Shown here: piece after piece, positions 1 through 12,400 of the stretch
How positions within the stretch are numbered: position 1 is the stretch's first letter
Layout of the letters: each line of letters starts with the position of its first letter
Source: Halichondria panicea
Lineage: Eukaryota; Porifera; Demospongiae; Suberitida; Halichondriidae
NCBI RefSeq assembly: GCF_963675165.1
Contig: NC_087385.1
Span: 268,501-332,500 of the forward strand
Direction: 5' to 3'
DNA: 64,000 bases
The notes under the pieces: generated by a model
Told to the model about the DNA's origin: nothing
The model's database searches: none
Seen by the model: only the letters and a program-made list of their open reading frames with translations
Made by a program: the position numbers and the translations under genes

Positions 1-884
1 ATTCATGTTTAGCCCTCGTGTTAAAAAGTAAGCCTAGATTAAAACCGCGGAGATACACGGATGGTACTTCCGTTTCCAATCTCTCTTCTACTCTATCTAT
101 GATCTAATGTATACTTTTCAAATGATGTGTTTCGATCCAAATTTAGATGGAGCGATAATTTGTCATTTTTCAGCTTTGGACGGCTATCCATGGTGTGGCC
201 AAATTGGCAAATAGTTTTTATCGCTCAAAATAATACTTTGATGATATCATTTTGATTTTCTGAAAGTTTGGAAGAAGCTCTTTCAGATGGTATGCTCAAT
301 TTTCAAATTTACAACGGTCATAATTTGGGTTAGGTAGAGCTCTTGATCTGGCCGCTTTAACACCACTAAACAGTACAGCGGTTTTCAGAGTTCTTGCATT
401 TCAATATCTAGAGCGGAAGTACCTGTCACATGACACATTTAATTTCTAGTATCATTCCAAACCAAGTTTTCTCCAATAGAATGGATATGCATTAATCTGG
501 GAGACAATGGATCTAGGAAGGAGGCTTTGCAAGCCTTTGCACCACAGCTAGCTAAACTTATCCTTGACATTGTAAGCAGTTCAAGAGCTACTATTAGACA
601 GTAACCGGTATTAGTCACACAGGACTAGATGTCTGGAGCTACGTAAGACTGATTCTACTGTCCATATGACTCTCATTAGCTTGCAGCAACACAAAATGAG
701 CGGGCAGGCCGGGGAAAGCCACTTCAAACAGTTGTTTAATACTGGGATGCTCCACTCCTATCTTCTCTGAATAACTAGTAACAAGTATAGTGTACTGTGT
801 AGTCGATACATTTTACATGTCAGATTAAAAACAATTGCCTGACTCAGCAATATTAATGTATTTACAAGAATATCACATGACAGG

Positions 885-1094
885 TACCGTATAGCGTGTA
901 ATTTTCGTGGGGCAAAATATTCGTGGTTTTTGTGGTTGGAGGTCTGACCACGAATATTTTACCCACGAATGAAGCGACCTTGCCTACCTTTACCTGCAGT
1001 GCAAGCAGCATCCACGAAAATATTACCCACGAATAGTCTCAATATTGCTTAACCACGAATATTTTGTCCCCCGAAAATTACCCGCTATACGGTA
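885..1094. mobile_element. Small inverted-repeat element (TACCGTATAGCG family MITE)
   Basis: The stretch begins TACCGTATAGCG and ends with the inverted CGCTATACGGTA. The arms continue inward as TAATTTTCG... and ...CGAAAATTA. It has no coding capacity. Related copies lie at 7815-8013, 16064-16239, 43238-43436, 53129-53327, 32409-32646 and 60580-60817. Structure fits a non-autonomous DNA transposon (MITE); superfamily was not determined. Confidence 0.7.
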
Positions 1095-1320
1095 CTTCCG
1101 CTCTAGACATTGAGATGCAAGAACTCTGAAAACCTCTGTATGTTATTTCTATTTTCACTTCATGTGTATGTATTTATAGTCTTGTGGTCATGTGCAATAC
1201 TAACAGTGGTTGTGTTGTGTGGGCAGTATTGTACGTAGGTACATGTACAGTTGCTAAAAGCTACGAAAACTCTGCCAATCTAATTACAACATACTGAAAG
1301 TAGTATCAATTGAGTTTACA

Positions 1321-1321
<1 letters not shown>

Positions 1322-1406
<85 letters not shown>

Positions 1407-1414
1407 ATGTACAG

Positions 1415-1490
<76 letters not shown>
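1322..1490. repeat. (GT)n microsatellite before DnaJ exon D, copy J0
   Basis: Two GT runs are separated by 'acatgtacagtact'. The same tract sits just 5' of the penultimate DnaJ exon in every unit and supplies part of its intron up to the TCCAG acceptor. Long open frames of repeating Cys-Val or His-Thr on both strands here are repeat artefacts. Confidence 0.95.
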
Positions 1491-1492
<2 letters not shown>

Positions 1493-1616
1493 AGGGTCTG
1501 GAGGGTGAGGGGATGCCAGTGTTTAGGAGGCCTCATGTCAAGGGTAACCTCTATGTTCAGTTCACCATCCAATTCCCTGACTCTGGTTTCCTGGAGGAGA
1601 GTCAACTATAAAGGTA

Positions 1617-2213
1617 TGCAGTCAATTCACGATCTTTTGTGGACAAATCTCGAATTTTTGAAGCTAATTCTCGATCTTTCTCTTGCAACTCTAGTTGGTG
1701 GTAACGTTGAGTGTCGTGCTCTCTCTGCTGTGCTGCTCGTAACTGTTGTTCCAGAGACCTGACCCGGTCTTGAGAGGAGTGGTCGCTGGTCTCACTGACT
1801 GATGAGGCACGAGCAGTTGCTTGTCTGATCCTCTTCTCACTCAGTCGCTGGGCGGAGCCTCTAGTGTCGTTGTGGGCCACATCCACGAGAGCCCACTTCC
1901 CAGCCGAGGGTCCAGCAACAGAAGCTGAGGGTCCAGTCAACTCTGTAGGGGGGATTAAGGAACAAATGTAACAGTATATGCATTCAGAGTCATTGACACA
2001 TGTATTGTGTGTACTTGTCTATCAGACAATAGTTGCCATGGCTACATGTACTAGTAGCTGCTCACCAAATCTCAGTATGGTGGTCTCAGCAATGACATCC
2101 ACCCCCACCTTCTGCAGGCCTCCAAACACGAGGACCTCAGTGAGTCCTGGTCCCAGACTGGTGGCAGTGATGGAGTGGTAGTAACGTGGTGTCATTGACT
2201 CAGGAGGTGTCAC
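1617..2213 (-). pseudogene. Kelch-kinase fragment K0 (Kelch blade 6 plus start of coiled coil)
   Basis: Two minus-strand exons match the complete Kelch-kinase genes of this window. Exon 4 (2066-2213) encodes the sixth Kelch blade (VTPPESMTPRYYHS ... VLVFGG). The start of exon 5 (1617-1942) encodes TGPSASVAGPSAGKW and a coiled coil rich in Gln/Glu/Arg. Homology stops near 1617, where the sequence switches to DnaJ intron; the kinase domain is absent. Upstream, homology stops near 2230. The blade-6 cassette after VFGG (LQKVGVDVIAE) is unlike that of any complete copy, so this is a separate family member and not a copy of K1. Confidence 0.8.
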
Positions 2214-2336
2214 CTGGAGGCACAAAAAATAATGAATAATAAAAAACTAAATTGAGCATTCCGTGTTGAGTGTACGGTAAGATGGCGAGAGAAAAGCCAA
2301 CATCCCCCAACTATACCTTTTGTATATTCTCTCAAA

Positions 2337-2408
2337 ACACACACACACACACATACCCACACACACACACACACCACACACACACACACACCACACACAC
2401 ACACACAG
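2337..2408. repeat. (AC)n microsatellite before DnaJ exon E, copy J0
   Basis: An AC tract ending in the CACACAG acceptor of exon E. It is the inverse of the GT tract before exon D, so the two flank exon D as inverted repeats in most units. Confidence 0.9.
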
Positions 2409-2601
2409 GAGTTGGAGTGTCTCTTGCCCACAGGACCTGGCCCCACTAGCACTGGACCCAGAGGCAGAGGAAGTGGATATGATAGAGAGTAAGGGGACGA
2501 GGGGAGTGGGGGGGGCACAAGGAGGTGGAGCCATATACGATAAAGATGAGGAGGATAAAGGAGTGGGCAGGGCACAGAGGGTGGGCTGCTCTCAACAGTG
2601 A

Positions 2602-2898
2602 CACTCTTAGGAACTCTATATTCATCGCTTTGATTGTATTTATGGACGGGTTTTGTGGTTACTGCTATTGTTCTAATTATGTGAATAACGTTTGCCCATA
2701 CCACTCATCATAATTATTGTGAACGGTAATATTGATTAGCATGAGACTGAGATAAAGTCAATAGTAATCATCATAATAGGAGAGTGCAAACACACACTAC
2801 AAAAGCCAAAGCTAAAAATAAAAATCATAAAGTAATTAAAAAATCAATATTCAATACAAAGACGGTACTAGATAGATAAGTGTTCACATTGTTCATAG
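2602..2898. other. Convergent 3' intergenic interval (DnaJ / Kelch-kinase)
   Basis: About 300 bp separate the DnaJ stop from the kinase stop. The block is strongly conserved in every unit ('tgacactcttaggaactcta' ... 'gtgttcacattgttcatag'). It contains an AATAAA-type hexamer in 'aaaaataaaaatc' that could serve the plus-strand transcript. No gene is seen. Equivalent intervals: 9112-9406, 17183-17479, 26827-27234, 35658-35955, 44993-45286, 54998-55405. Confidence 0.6.
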
Positions 2899-5800
2899 TT
2901 AAAAGGGTGCTATTTTGTTCAGTTCCACCATCACCTGTGCCATGCTGGGTCGATGGCTGGGCTCTCTCTCAATACAGCCGAGTATCAGCTCGTACACTGC
3001 AGGACGCTCTCTCTTGATTCTCTCAAACATCTCAGGGAAATTGTCTTGACTCGGAAATCGACTGGCAGTCACTTCAGCCAACACAATGCCGTAGCTGTAC
3101 ACGTCAATCTTGACAGTTTGTGGAGGAGGTCGTACAAGCGGTTGAGGGATGACTTCAGGAGGGGAGTAGATTATGGCCCCCTCTCCCATCGTATGAGCAT
3201 GCTGCAGGAAGTTGGCTGAGCCCAGGTCAGAGACCTTCCCCTTCCACTGGTGGTTGGGCATTCGCTGGAGGAGGACGTTGGGAGCACTCACATCACGGTG
3301 GATGATGGGATCGTAGCGCTGGTGCAGGTAGTCCAGAGCTAGGGCAATGTCCATGAAGATCGAGAGGCGGTTTCCTGGGTCCAGTTGATTCTCTTCGTAC
3401 GCTTGTCGAAGATTCATGTCCAGAAGCTCGGTGATGATGAGAGGAGGGGACTGGTCAAACACTGCCCCAATGAACTGCACCAGGTTGGGGTGTCGTACTT
3501 CAGCCAAGAGCCTCATTTCTCTCTGGAGTCTCTCCAGATTGCGAGGGTTGACAATGGCAGCAAAGAGTCGCTTGACGGCCACGCTCACTGTTCCCTCCAG
3601 CACCTCCCCCCATCCTCCAGTGCCAATCGTTCTCATCGTGATCACTCTGTTGGCCGGAATCCTCCACACCTCTGTGTTGTGTGCTGACAACTCTTTCGTC
3701 TTGCCTTCTAACTCCCTCTCTAAAGCTGTGATTCGAGCAGACAGGTCAGCTTCTCTTCTGTTGGCCTCAGCCAATTCTCGATCTTTCCCTTGTAAAAGTA
3801 ATTGTGTAGCTTGCTCTCTTTGCTCTGCCAGCTGTGCTCTTTCCTCCGCATCTCCATGACGACGGTTGGCCTCGGTCAATTCTCTAGCTTGTGTAGCTAA
3901 TTCTCGATCCTTCTCTTGCAACTGTAGTTGGTGGTGACGTTGAGTGTCGTGCTCTCTCTGCTCTGCTGCTCGTATCTGTTGTTCCAGAGCCCTCACCCGG
4001 TTTTGAGAGGAGTGGTCGCTGGTCTCACTGACTGATGAGGCACGAGCAGTTGCTTGTGTGATCCTCTTCTCTCTCAGTCGCTGGGCGGAGCCTCTAGTGT
4101 CGTTGTGGGCCACATCCACGAGAGCCCACTTCCCAGCCGAGGGTCCAGCAACAGACGCTGAGGGTCCAGTCAACTCTGTAGGGGGATTAAGGAACAAATG
4201 TAACAGTATATGCATTCAGAGTCATTGACACATGTATTGTGTGTACTTGTCTATCAGACAATAGTTGCCATGGCTACATGTACTAGTAGCTGCTCACCAA
4301 ATCTCAGTATGGTAGTCTCAGTAACAGTCATATAATCCTCCTGCTGGCCTCCAAACACGAGGACCTCAGTGAGTCCTGGTCCCAGACTGGTGGCAGTGAT
4401 GGAGTGGAAGCAACGTGGTGTCATTGACTCAGGAGGTGTCACCTGGAGGCACAAAAAATAATGCTCTGATAAATAAATGTTGAGTGTACAGTAGTACTGT
4501 GTATTCTGAACAGATCATCAGATAATCCATGTACTGTATGAAATAAATATAACATTACAACACGAGGAATCTCAAGGCTATGTGTTTTATATTACAGTGA
4601 CCCTTTACCAAATTATGCCTCGAGGCTACGCGACCGTGTACGGAAGGGACTGTAAGACTTTTATTACATGCTTGTAACCTTGACAACGTGATATAATACA
4701 GTAAAGGTGTGTGTACATAGCACAAGTATTTAACATCCTCCTAGACTTCAAAGTTATTTACTCTTGTAAATGAACGTCTCGTATCTCTTTATTACGTCCA
4801 TTTATTACACGTACACTAACAGTTTATAATAAGACAAGACTCACCTCTGTCCACTGGACAGTGTCTACATCCAGTATCCATGTGTCCCCCAGTACCTTGT
4901 TGCCATCATCCACTCCTCCGTACACCAGTAGTTGAGGGTGGTCCTGGCCATAGTTGAGACAACAGGCAGCATGGACTGCCCTCTCCACTGGCCATGGCTC
5001 TCCCTGTACTGGCTTCACCTTAGTGACCTCCTACACACAGTGAACACACAGTATTGTGCATTTCAATGTGGCAGTACTAATTCCAACTCACCATGGTCCT
5101 GAAGTCAAACAAGTAGACTTCATTGAGCCTACCACGACGACCAGATTGGATCCCTCCAAAGAGGACTGCCCTGTGCTGGGCCACCATGGTGAAGGTGAAG
5201 CCAGCACAGGGAGGAGGTCTCTCTCCTCTGAGCTCAGGGGACGACCAGACACCTGAAAGTGGGGGTGGGGCAATTTAGAGAATGGTACAATGTTACATCA
5301 TCCTTATAACATTGATTGATATGAAAGTGAACATGGTTTCCTATGTGAGTGAGGGTGGGACTCCGCCCACCAGTAGCTAGATACCCTATAAGTGTATGCA
5401 ATGAAAACATACAGTGTATGCAATGAAAACATACAGTGAATGTGCACGTTGAAAAAATTTACCATTTTGTGTGTCAAAGAAATGAAACTCGTTTGTGTAT
5501 CCACTGGTGAATGTTGATCCTGGTTGTGTGGTGCCCTCAATACCGAGTCCTCCAAAGCAGCACAGAGTTCTCTCATTCACACGGACAAGTCCACAGCCAG
5601 CTTTTTTCATAGGTTGACTACCAGAGGTTTGAACTTTGGTCCACTGGAGAGTGTCCAGATCAAGCTTGCTCATGTCATTGACGTAAGAAGACCCATCACT
5701 ACCACCAAAGGTGTACAGGCAACGACTTACACAAACAGAGCAACCAGCATACTCTCCAGGGGGTAGAGGTCCAGTGGTGGGCAAGAGGCTCCACAGCTCA

Positions 5801-5928
5801 GTGCTTGGATCATACACAGCAATGATGTTAGACCCCTTTCCTGGACCCCACCCCCTCCACATGTAATGGCGTCCGTCAACTGCAGAGAATTAGCCATAAC
5901 GAGGTGATGGTTCAACTGGAGCATCCAT
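2899..5928 (-). pseudogene. Kelch / coiled-coil / protein kinase gene K1 (nonsense codon near start)
   Basis: Five exons: 5463-5928, 5092-5252, 4845-5030, 4298-4442, 2899-4175, with GT-AG sites and phases 1/0/0/1 as in the intact copies. Exons 1-4 give six Kelch blades, exon 5 a coiled coil and a TKL-like kinase (GTGGWGEV loop, VAVK lysine, HRDVSAPN catalytic loop, DLG in place of DFG, DVYSYG). CAA is replaced by TAA at codon 13 (5890-5892), so the normal product cannot be made. The next in-frame Met is codon 23 (5862), so a slightly shortened protein is possible. The kinase C-lobe (RPPPQTVKIDVYSYG, FPSQDNFPEMF) differs from all other copies. Probably inactivated recently, since the rest of the frame is open. 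Confidence 0.8.
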
Positions 5929-5968
5929 TACCTGCACAGGAGTGATCATGAGACAGTGTTTATGCCAT

Positions 5969-5999
<31 letters not shown>

Positions 6000-6615
6000 A
6001 TTGGTTGAGCCTGGACTGAGATTATGCATGCTAGCTATAGGACCTAACCAGATCAACAACCATCACATGACTGACATGAACTCTGTATATCTATAGCAGC
6101 AATGAGACACAGCATTTCAACTTACAAGTCATGGACAGTAGAACACTCCCTCAGAGATATCAGAGAGCTGCTATTGTTGTTGGAGTTCTGTTGATCTTGC
6201 ATACCAGCCATGTGACCCACTATTGCAAAGGTTATGAGGAGCCCACTCCCAAAATGGCTGGAGGAGGTGTAGAGATCTGAAGGTTGTCTAGCGCTGCAGG
6301 AGTAGGTGAGTGTAACTAGGAATACTAGGAATATTGCACATACAGCTTATACCCATAGTCCTGTCAATGGGCAATATTATAGGTCTAGGTCTAGTCTAGT
6401 TGCAGAGCATGTCGTACAATGTGTAAAGATTGCTCATGACAGTGTGTGTATTTATCATTGTGTAGAGGAGATGTGTTTGTTGAGTGGGAGCATCCTCCGT
6501 CACCACCACTCTCCAGTATCCATGGAGATGACACTATCCTCTTTGAGCTCCTGAGAACTCAACAACATTCAACAGTTGACGACAATCGACGATGCAATTA
6601 CGTTAGAATCCAGCC
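5929..6615. other. Head-to-head 5' interval between K1 and DnaJ J1
   Basis: Contains a short CA microsatellite (about 5970-5996), then sequence conserved in all ordinary units. On the minus strand a GTAAGT donor (complement at about 6120-6125, after ...CCATGACTT) suggests a non-coding first exon of the Kelch-kinase gene spliced to the acceptor just before ATG GAT GCT. Its reading would hit TGA before the main start, so it would be 5' UTR. The plus side has a conserved block around 6460-6600 whose meaning was not recognised. No J-domain exon was found here. Confidence 0.45.
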
Positions 6616-7814
6616 ATGCATGACATGTGCACAGACTGTGGGGGGTCTGGTATCAAGGTGACCCACCGCCCACTCGGCCCCGGCATGATGCAGCAGATAC
6701 AGAGCGTGTGCACAGACTGTGGGGGGTCTGGTGATTACATAAGAGACAAGGACAAGTGCAAGAAATGCAAAGGAAAGCGTCTCGTGGAAATCAACCACAA
6801 ACAAGAGGTATGAGAATAATTAGAGCACTGCTGTTAGTGAGTCTATGCCAGCCACAATCACTTAGAGACTCTTTCCACTGGAATAATTAATATGGGCTAT
6901 AGTCAATTAAATTTGGTCCAAGGGATAAATCTAAACAGCCATAATTATTTAGTTCCGGTGACCCAATTTCAGTAACTTTGTGGTATCTTAGTTGGCCGGA
7001 GTCCATCCAACACTACTCTCATGGTTGGGTATCAGTACAGTAATTTTGTTCCACTACAAGAAATTTGCAGATTGCTGCGTTCAAGTGGGAAACCTTACAG
7101 TTCAACTTAGCTGACAAGGCGAGCTGGGTCACTCATAAAATGCAGAAACAGCTCCTGCTGGACATCAGGCCTTTTAAATGATCAATCCAAAATTTAGATG
7201 GGGCAATAATTTGTCATTTTTGGCCTTGGACTACTATGGGCTATTATCCATGGTGTGGTCAAATTGGCAAATACTTTTATCTTCACATCTGGCAGCAGCT
7301 GGATCACACCGACTACAGGAGAGTCGACTGTGACCTGTTTGTGGAGAAGAGCATCAGTTTAAAGGAGACCTTGTGTGGCTTCACTTGCACTCTGTACCCC
7401 CTGGACGGGAGGAACGTGGGTGTGTCCAGGTCACCAGGAGCAGTGCTGTCACCAGGTGAGTAGGTGGCTGGTAGGAGGAGGATTGTGTATAGGGCTGCCT
7501 TTGAGAGGAGTGTACATACAAGCTATTATAGTGTGTCCCAGCCTTACAAGCTGAGGGGACATGTGTTAGGGTTAGGTACCTTAGGACTGTTGATCTGGCA
7601 GCTTTAACAAGACTTAGGCTATTTATTATCAAGGGCGTATACACCCTTGTTATTATCCATGAGAACCAAAGCAACTGAATTGAAAGTGATAGCTAAGAGT
7701 ACCAGTGTGAAGGAGGGAGGTTCATTGAGGTGTACTGGCATGGCTGTCTTATATATAGTGACATCCTTCTTGTTCTTCAATACACTGTAGAGGTGGTGTG
7801 GCCAAATTGGCAAA

Positions 7815-8013
7815 TACCGTATAGCGGATATTTCGAGGGTATAAATGTTCGTGGTTTTCGCTGATCAAGCATCTACCGCGAACATTTATTCCCACGAATT
7901 TAATATCGCACGCATACACGCTGCAGAAAGACTGCTATTCTGAATTCCCGAAAACCTTTCTAACGGTCAATCCGCGAAAGTGTATACCCTCGAAATATAC
8001 CCGCTATACGGTA
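7815..8013. mobile_element. TACCGTATAGCG family MITE in J1 intron
   Basis: Terminal inverted repeats TACCGTATAGCGGATATTTC and the inverse, with the motif ATACCCTCGAAATATACCCG near the right end. Located between DnaJ exons C and D, at the same relative position as 16064-16239, 43238-43436 and 53129-53327, so it was present in an ancestral unit before duplication. Confidence 0.75.
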
Positions 8014-8322
8014 GTTTTATCACTCAAATATGAACTTTGATGATATCATGTTAGAGAAGAAGCTCTTTCAAATGCTTAATTCCCAAATTTGGAACGGGTC
8101 ATAATTAGGGTTAGGTATAGGACTTTTGATCTTGTTATTTCTATTTTCACTTCATATGTATGTCTTGTGGTCATGTGCAATACTAACAGTGGTTGTGTTG
8201 TGGTGGCAGTATTGTACGTAGTACATGTACAGTTGCTAAAAACTCCGAAAACTCTGTCAATCTAATTACAACATACTGAAAGTAGTATCAATTGAGTTTA
8301 CAATGTGTGTGTACATGTACAG

Positions 8323-8325
<3 letters not shown>

Positions 8326-8418
<93 letters not shown>

Positions 8419-8419
8419 T

Positions 8420-8516
<97 letters not shown>
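8326..8516. repeat. (GT)n microsatellite before DnaJ exon D, copy J1
   Basis: About 190 bp of GT with two GGTG interruptions near 8410-8422, ending at the TCCAG acceptor of exon D. Confidence 0.95.
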
Positions 8517-8518
<2 letters not shown>

Positions 8519-8823
8519 AGGGTCTGGAGGGTGAGGGGATGCCAGTGTTCAGGAGGCCTCATGTCAAGGGCAACCAGTTCACCATCCAATTCCCTGACTC
8601 TGGTTTCCTGGAGGAGAGTCAACTAAAGGTATGCAGTGGCTATAATCATGTGATATGTGTGTGCAGTGTAGGCAGCCTCTCAATACACAGGCCTCCACTG
8701 TATACATGCAATATCTTTATGCTGTACTACCTTGTCTTCTATAATTAAGGTGTCTTTGTGAAGTAGTTGGTATACTGATCCAATACACAGGCCCCCACTG
8801 TATAGCAATGTACTCTACCCCCC

Positions 8824-8864
8824 CCCACACACACACACACGCACACCACCCACACACATACACA

Positions 8865-8917
<53 letters not shown>
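8824..8917. repeat. (AC)n microsatellite before DnaJ exon E, copy J1
   Basis: AC-rich tract following a C run, ending at the acceptor of exon E. Confidence 0.9.
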
Positions 8918-8919
<2 letters not shown>

Positions 8920-9406
8920 AGTTGGAGTGTCTCCTGTCCACAGGACCTGGCCCCACCAGCACTGGACCCAGAGGCAGAGGAAATGGATATGATAGAGAGT
9001 GAGGGGACGAGGGGAGTGAGCGGGGCACAAGGGGGTGGAGCCATATACGATGAAGATGAGGAGGATGAAGGAGTGGGCGGGGCACAGAGGGTGGGCTGCT
9101 CTCAACAGTGACACTCTTAGGAACTCTATATTCACCGCTTTGATTGTATTTATGGACTGGTTTTGTGGTTACTGCTATTGTTCTAATTATGTGAATAACG
9201 TTTGCCCATACCACTCATCATAATTATTGTGAACGGTAATATTGATTAGCATGAGACTGAGATAAAGTCAATAGTAATCATCATAATAGGAGAGTGCAAA
9301 CACACACTACAAAAGCCAAAGCTATAAATAAAAATCATAAAGTAATTAAAATCAATATTCAATACAAAGACGGTGCTAGATAGACAAGTGTTCACATTGT
9401 TCATAG

Positions 9407-12400
9407 TTAAAAGGGTGCTATTTTGTTCAGTTCCACCATCACCTGTGCCATGCTGGGTCGATGGCTGGGCTCTCTCTTAGTGCAGTGGAGTATCAGCTCG
9501 TACACTGCAGGACGCTGCCTCTGTACTTGGAGAATCATGTCTCGATAATGTTCAGCACTTGGGAATCGACTAGCGGTCACCTCACAGAGGACAATGCCGT
9601 AGCTGTACACATCGATCTTGACAGACTGTCTCAGAGGTGGAGTGAGAGGATCAAAGGCTTGAGGGATGACTTCAGGAGGGGAGTAGATTATGGCCCCCTC
9701 TCCCATCGTATGAGCATGCTGCAGGAAGTTGGCTGAGCCCAGGTCAGAGACCTTCCCCTTCCACTGGTGGTTGGGCATTCGCTGAAGGAGGACGTTGGGA
9801 GCACTCACATCACGGTGGATGATGGGATCGTAGCGCTGGTGCAGGTAGTTCAGAGCTAGGGCAATGTCCATGAAGATCGAGAGACGATTTCCTGGGTCCA
9901 GTTGATTCCTCTCGTACGCTTGTCGGAGATTCATGTCCAAAAGCTCGGTGATGATGAGAGGAGGGGATCGATTGGCTTGGTTTGGCTTATCAAAAATAGC
10001 ACCAATGAATTGCACAAGGTTTGGGTGTCGCACTTCAGCCAATAGCTACATTTCTCTCTCCATTTTCTCGATGTAGATTGGGAGAGCAATTTCTTCGTGT
10101 AGTTGCTTGACAGCCACGCTCACGGTTCCCTCCAGCACCTCCCCTCACCCTCCTTTGCCAATCCTCCTGCCAATGATCACTCTGTTGGCCGGAATCCTCC
10201 ACACCTCTGTGTTGTGTGCTGCCAACTCTTTCGTCTTGCCTTCTAACTCTCTCTCTAGAGCTGTGATTCGAGCAGACAGGTCAGCTTCTCTTCTGTTGGC
10301 CTCAGCCAATTCACAATCTTTCACTTGTAAAAGTAATTGTGTAGCTTGCTCTCTTTGCTCTGCCAGCCGTGCTCTTTCCTCAGCATCTCCATGACGACGG
10401 TTGGCCTCGGTTAATTCTCTAGCTTGTGTAGCTAATTCTCGATCTTTCTCTTGCAACTGTAGTTGGTGGTGACGTTGAGTGTCGTGCTCTCTCTGCTCTG
10501 CTGCTCGTAACTGTTGTTCCAGAGCCCTCACCCGGTCTTGAGAGGAGTGGTCGCTGGTCTCACTGACTGATGAGGCACGAGCAGTTGCTTGTCTGATCCT
10601 CTTCTCACTCAGTCGCTGGGCGGAGCCTCTAGTGTCGTTGTGGGCCACATCCACGAGAGCCCACTTCCCAGCCGAGGGTCCAGCAACAGACGCTGAGGGT
10701 CCAGTCAACTCTGTAGGGGGGATTAAGGAACAAATGTAACAGTATATGCATTCAGAGTCATTGACACATGTATTGTGTGTACTTGTCTATCAGACAATAG
10801 TTGCCATGGCTAGTAGCTGCTCACCAAATCTCAGTATGGTGGTCTCAGCAACTATCTTATCATTCTCCAAATTGCCTCCAAACACGAGGACCTCAGTGAG
10901 TCCTGGTCCCAGACTGGTGGCAGTGATGGAGTGGAAGCAACGTGGTGTCATTGACTCAGGAGGTGTCACCTGGAGGCACAAAAAATAATGCTCTGATAAA
11001 TAAATGTTGAGTGTACAGTAGTACTGTGTATTCTGAACAGATCATCAGATAATCCATGTACTGTATGAAATAAATATAACATTACAACACAAGGAATCTC
11101 AAGGCTATGTGTTTTATATTACAGTGACCCTTTACTAAATTATACTTCGAGGCTACGCGACCGTGTACGGAAGGGACTGTATGACTTTTATTACACGCTT
11201 GTAACCTTGACAACGTGATGTAATACAGTAAAGGTGTGTGTACATAGCATAAGTATTTAACATCCTCCTAGACTTCAAAGTTATTTACTCTTGTAAATGA
11301 ACGTCTCGTATCTCTTTATTACGTCCATTTATTACACGTACACTAACAGTTCATAATAAGACAAGACTCACCTCTGTCCACTTGACAGTGTCTACATCCA
11401 GTATCCACAAGTCCCCCAGTATCTTGTTGCCATTATCCACTCCTCCGTACACCAGTAGTTGAGGGTGGTCCTGGCCATAGTTGAGACAACAGGCAGCATG
11501 GACTGACCTCTCCACTGGCCATGGCTCTCCCTGTACTGGCTTCACCTTAGTGACTTCCTACACACAGTGAACACACAGTATTGTGCATTTCAATGTGGCA
11601 GTACTAATTCCAACTCACCATGGTCCTGAAATTGAACAGGTAGACTTCATTGACCTCACCACGGCCAGATTGGTTCCCTCCAAAGAGGACTGCCTTGTGC
11701 TGGTCCACCATAGTGAAGGTGAAGGCACAACAGGGAGGAGGTCTCTCTCCTCTGAGCTCAGGGGACAACCAGACACCTGGAAGTGGGGGTGGGGCAATTT
11801 AGAGAATGGTACAATGTTACATCATCCTTATAACATTGATTGATATGAAAGTGAACATGGTTTCCTATGTGAGTGAGGGTGGGACTCCGCCCACCAGTAG
11901 CTAGATACCCTATAATTGTATGTAACGAAAACATACAGCGAATGTGCATCGACAAAAGTTACCATTTTGTGTGTCAAAGAAATGGAACTCGTTTGTCCTT
12001 CCACTTCCATCAGACCGTCCAGTCTTGGTGAATGTTGATCCTGGTTGTGTGGGGCCCTCAATACCTTCTCCTCCAAAGCAGCACAGAGTTCTCTCATTCA
12101 CACGGACAAGTCCACTGAAAGCTTTTTTCATAGGCTGACTACCAGAGGTTTGAACGTTGGTCCACTGGAGAGTGTCCAGATCAAGCTTGCTCATGTCATT
12201 GAAGTAAGAAGACTCATCACTACCACCAAAGGTGTACAGGCAACAACCTACACAAACAGAGCAACCACCTGCCTCTCCAGGGGGTAGAGGTCCAGTGGTG
12301 GGCAAGAAGCTCCACAGCTCAGTGCTTGGATCATACACAGCAATGATGTTAGACCCTAGTCCTGGACCAAGCCCCCTCCACGTACATGTAATGGTGTCCG

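Larger units (their letters stand above)
1..1494. other. Left-edge non-coding sequence (DnaJ intron-type)
   Basis: No exon is recognised here. The stretch resembles the long introns between DnaJ-like exons in the other units. It shares the 'ccatggtgtgg' / 'caaattggcaaat' motifs near 187-214, the 'gtcttgtggtcatgtgcaat' block near 1178-1200 and the lead-in to a GT microsatellite at 1320. Positions about 67-110 resemble the right end of the inverted-repeat element found complete at 13748-14998. A separate inverted-repeat element occupies 885-1094. Confidence 0.5.
1495..2601 (+). pseudogene. DNAJA2-like fragment J0 (last two exons only)
   Basis: Exon D (1495-1613) encodes the DnaJ C-terminal substrate-binding strand [15 protein letters not shown] followed by [14 protein letters not shown]. 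It carries an extra 'ta' before its donor that creates a TAA. Exon E (2409-2601) encodes the acidic tail ending VGCSQQ and a stop; a C-terminal Cys-x-x-x box is typical of farnesylated DNAJA/Ydj1 proteins. Exon E has one extra base (193 nt instead of 192) after 'ggacctgg', so its 5' part is out of frame with the tail. A piece of the Kelch-kinase gene (1617-2213, opposite strand) lies between D and E where only an intron is expected. This is a dead fragment. Confidence 0.8.
6616..9111 (+). pseudogene. DNAJA2-like fragment J1
   Basis: Exons found: zinc-finger exon 6616-6807 (two CTDCGGSG motifs, PLGPGMMQQIQSV between them, then CKKCKGK), exon C 7296-7455 (DYRRVDCDLFVEKSISL, LCGFTCTLYPLDGR), exon D 8521-8628 and exon E 8919-9111. 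No J domain and no first zinc-binding motif lie upstream. The 30-nt exon B and the first 102 nt of exon C are missing. Exon D has lost nine bases (Leu-Tyr-Val). Exon E carries the extra base that shifts frame. The phases of C (ends phase 1) and D (starts phase 0) do not match, so a small exon also seems lost. A non-functional relic. Confidence 0.8.

Noticed and set aside
5929-6615. J-domain exon upstream of the zinc finger
   Set aside because: No HPD-containing helix pair or Gly/Phe-rich stretch was found in any frame of any unit.
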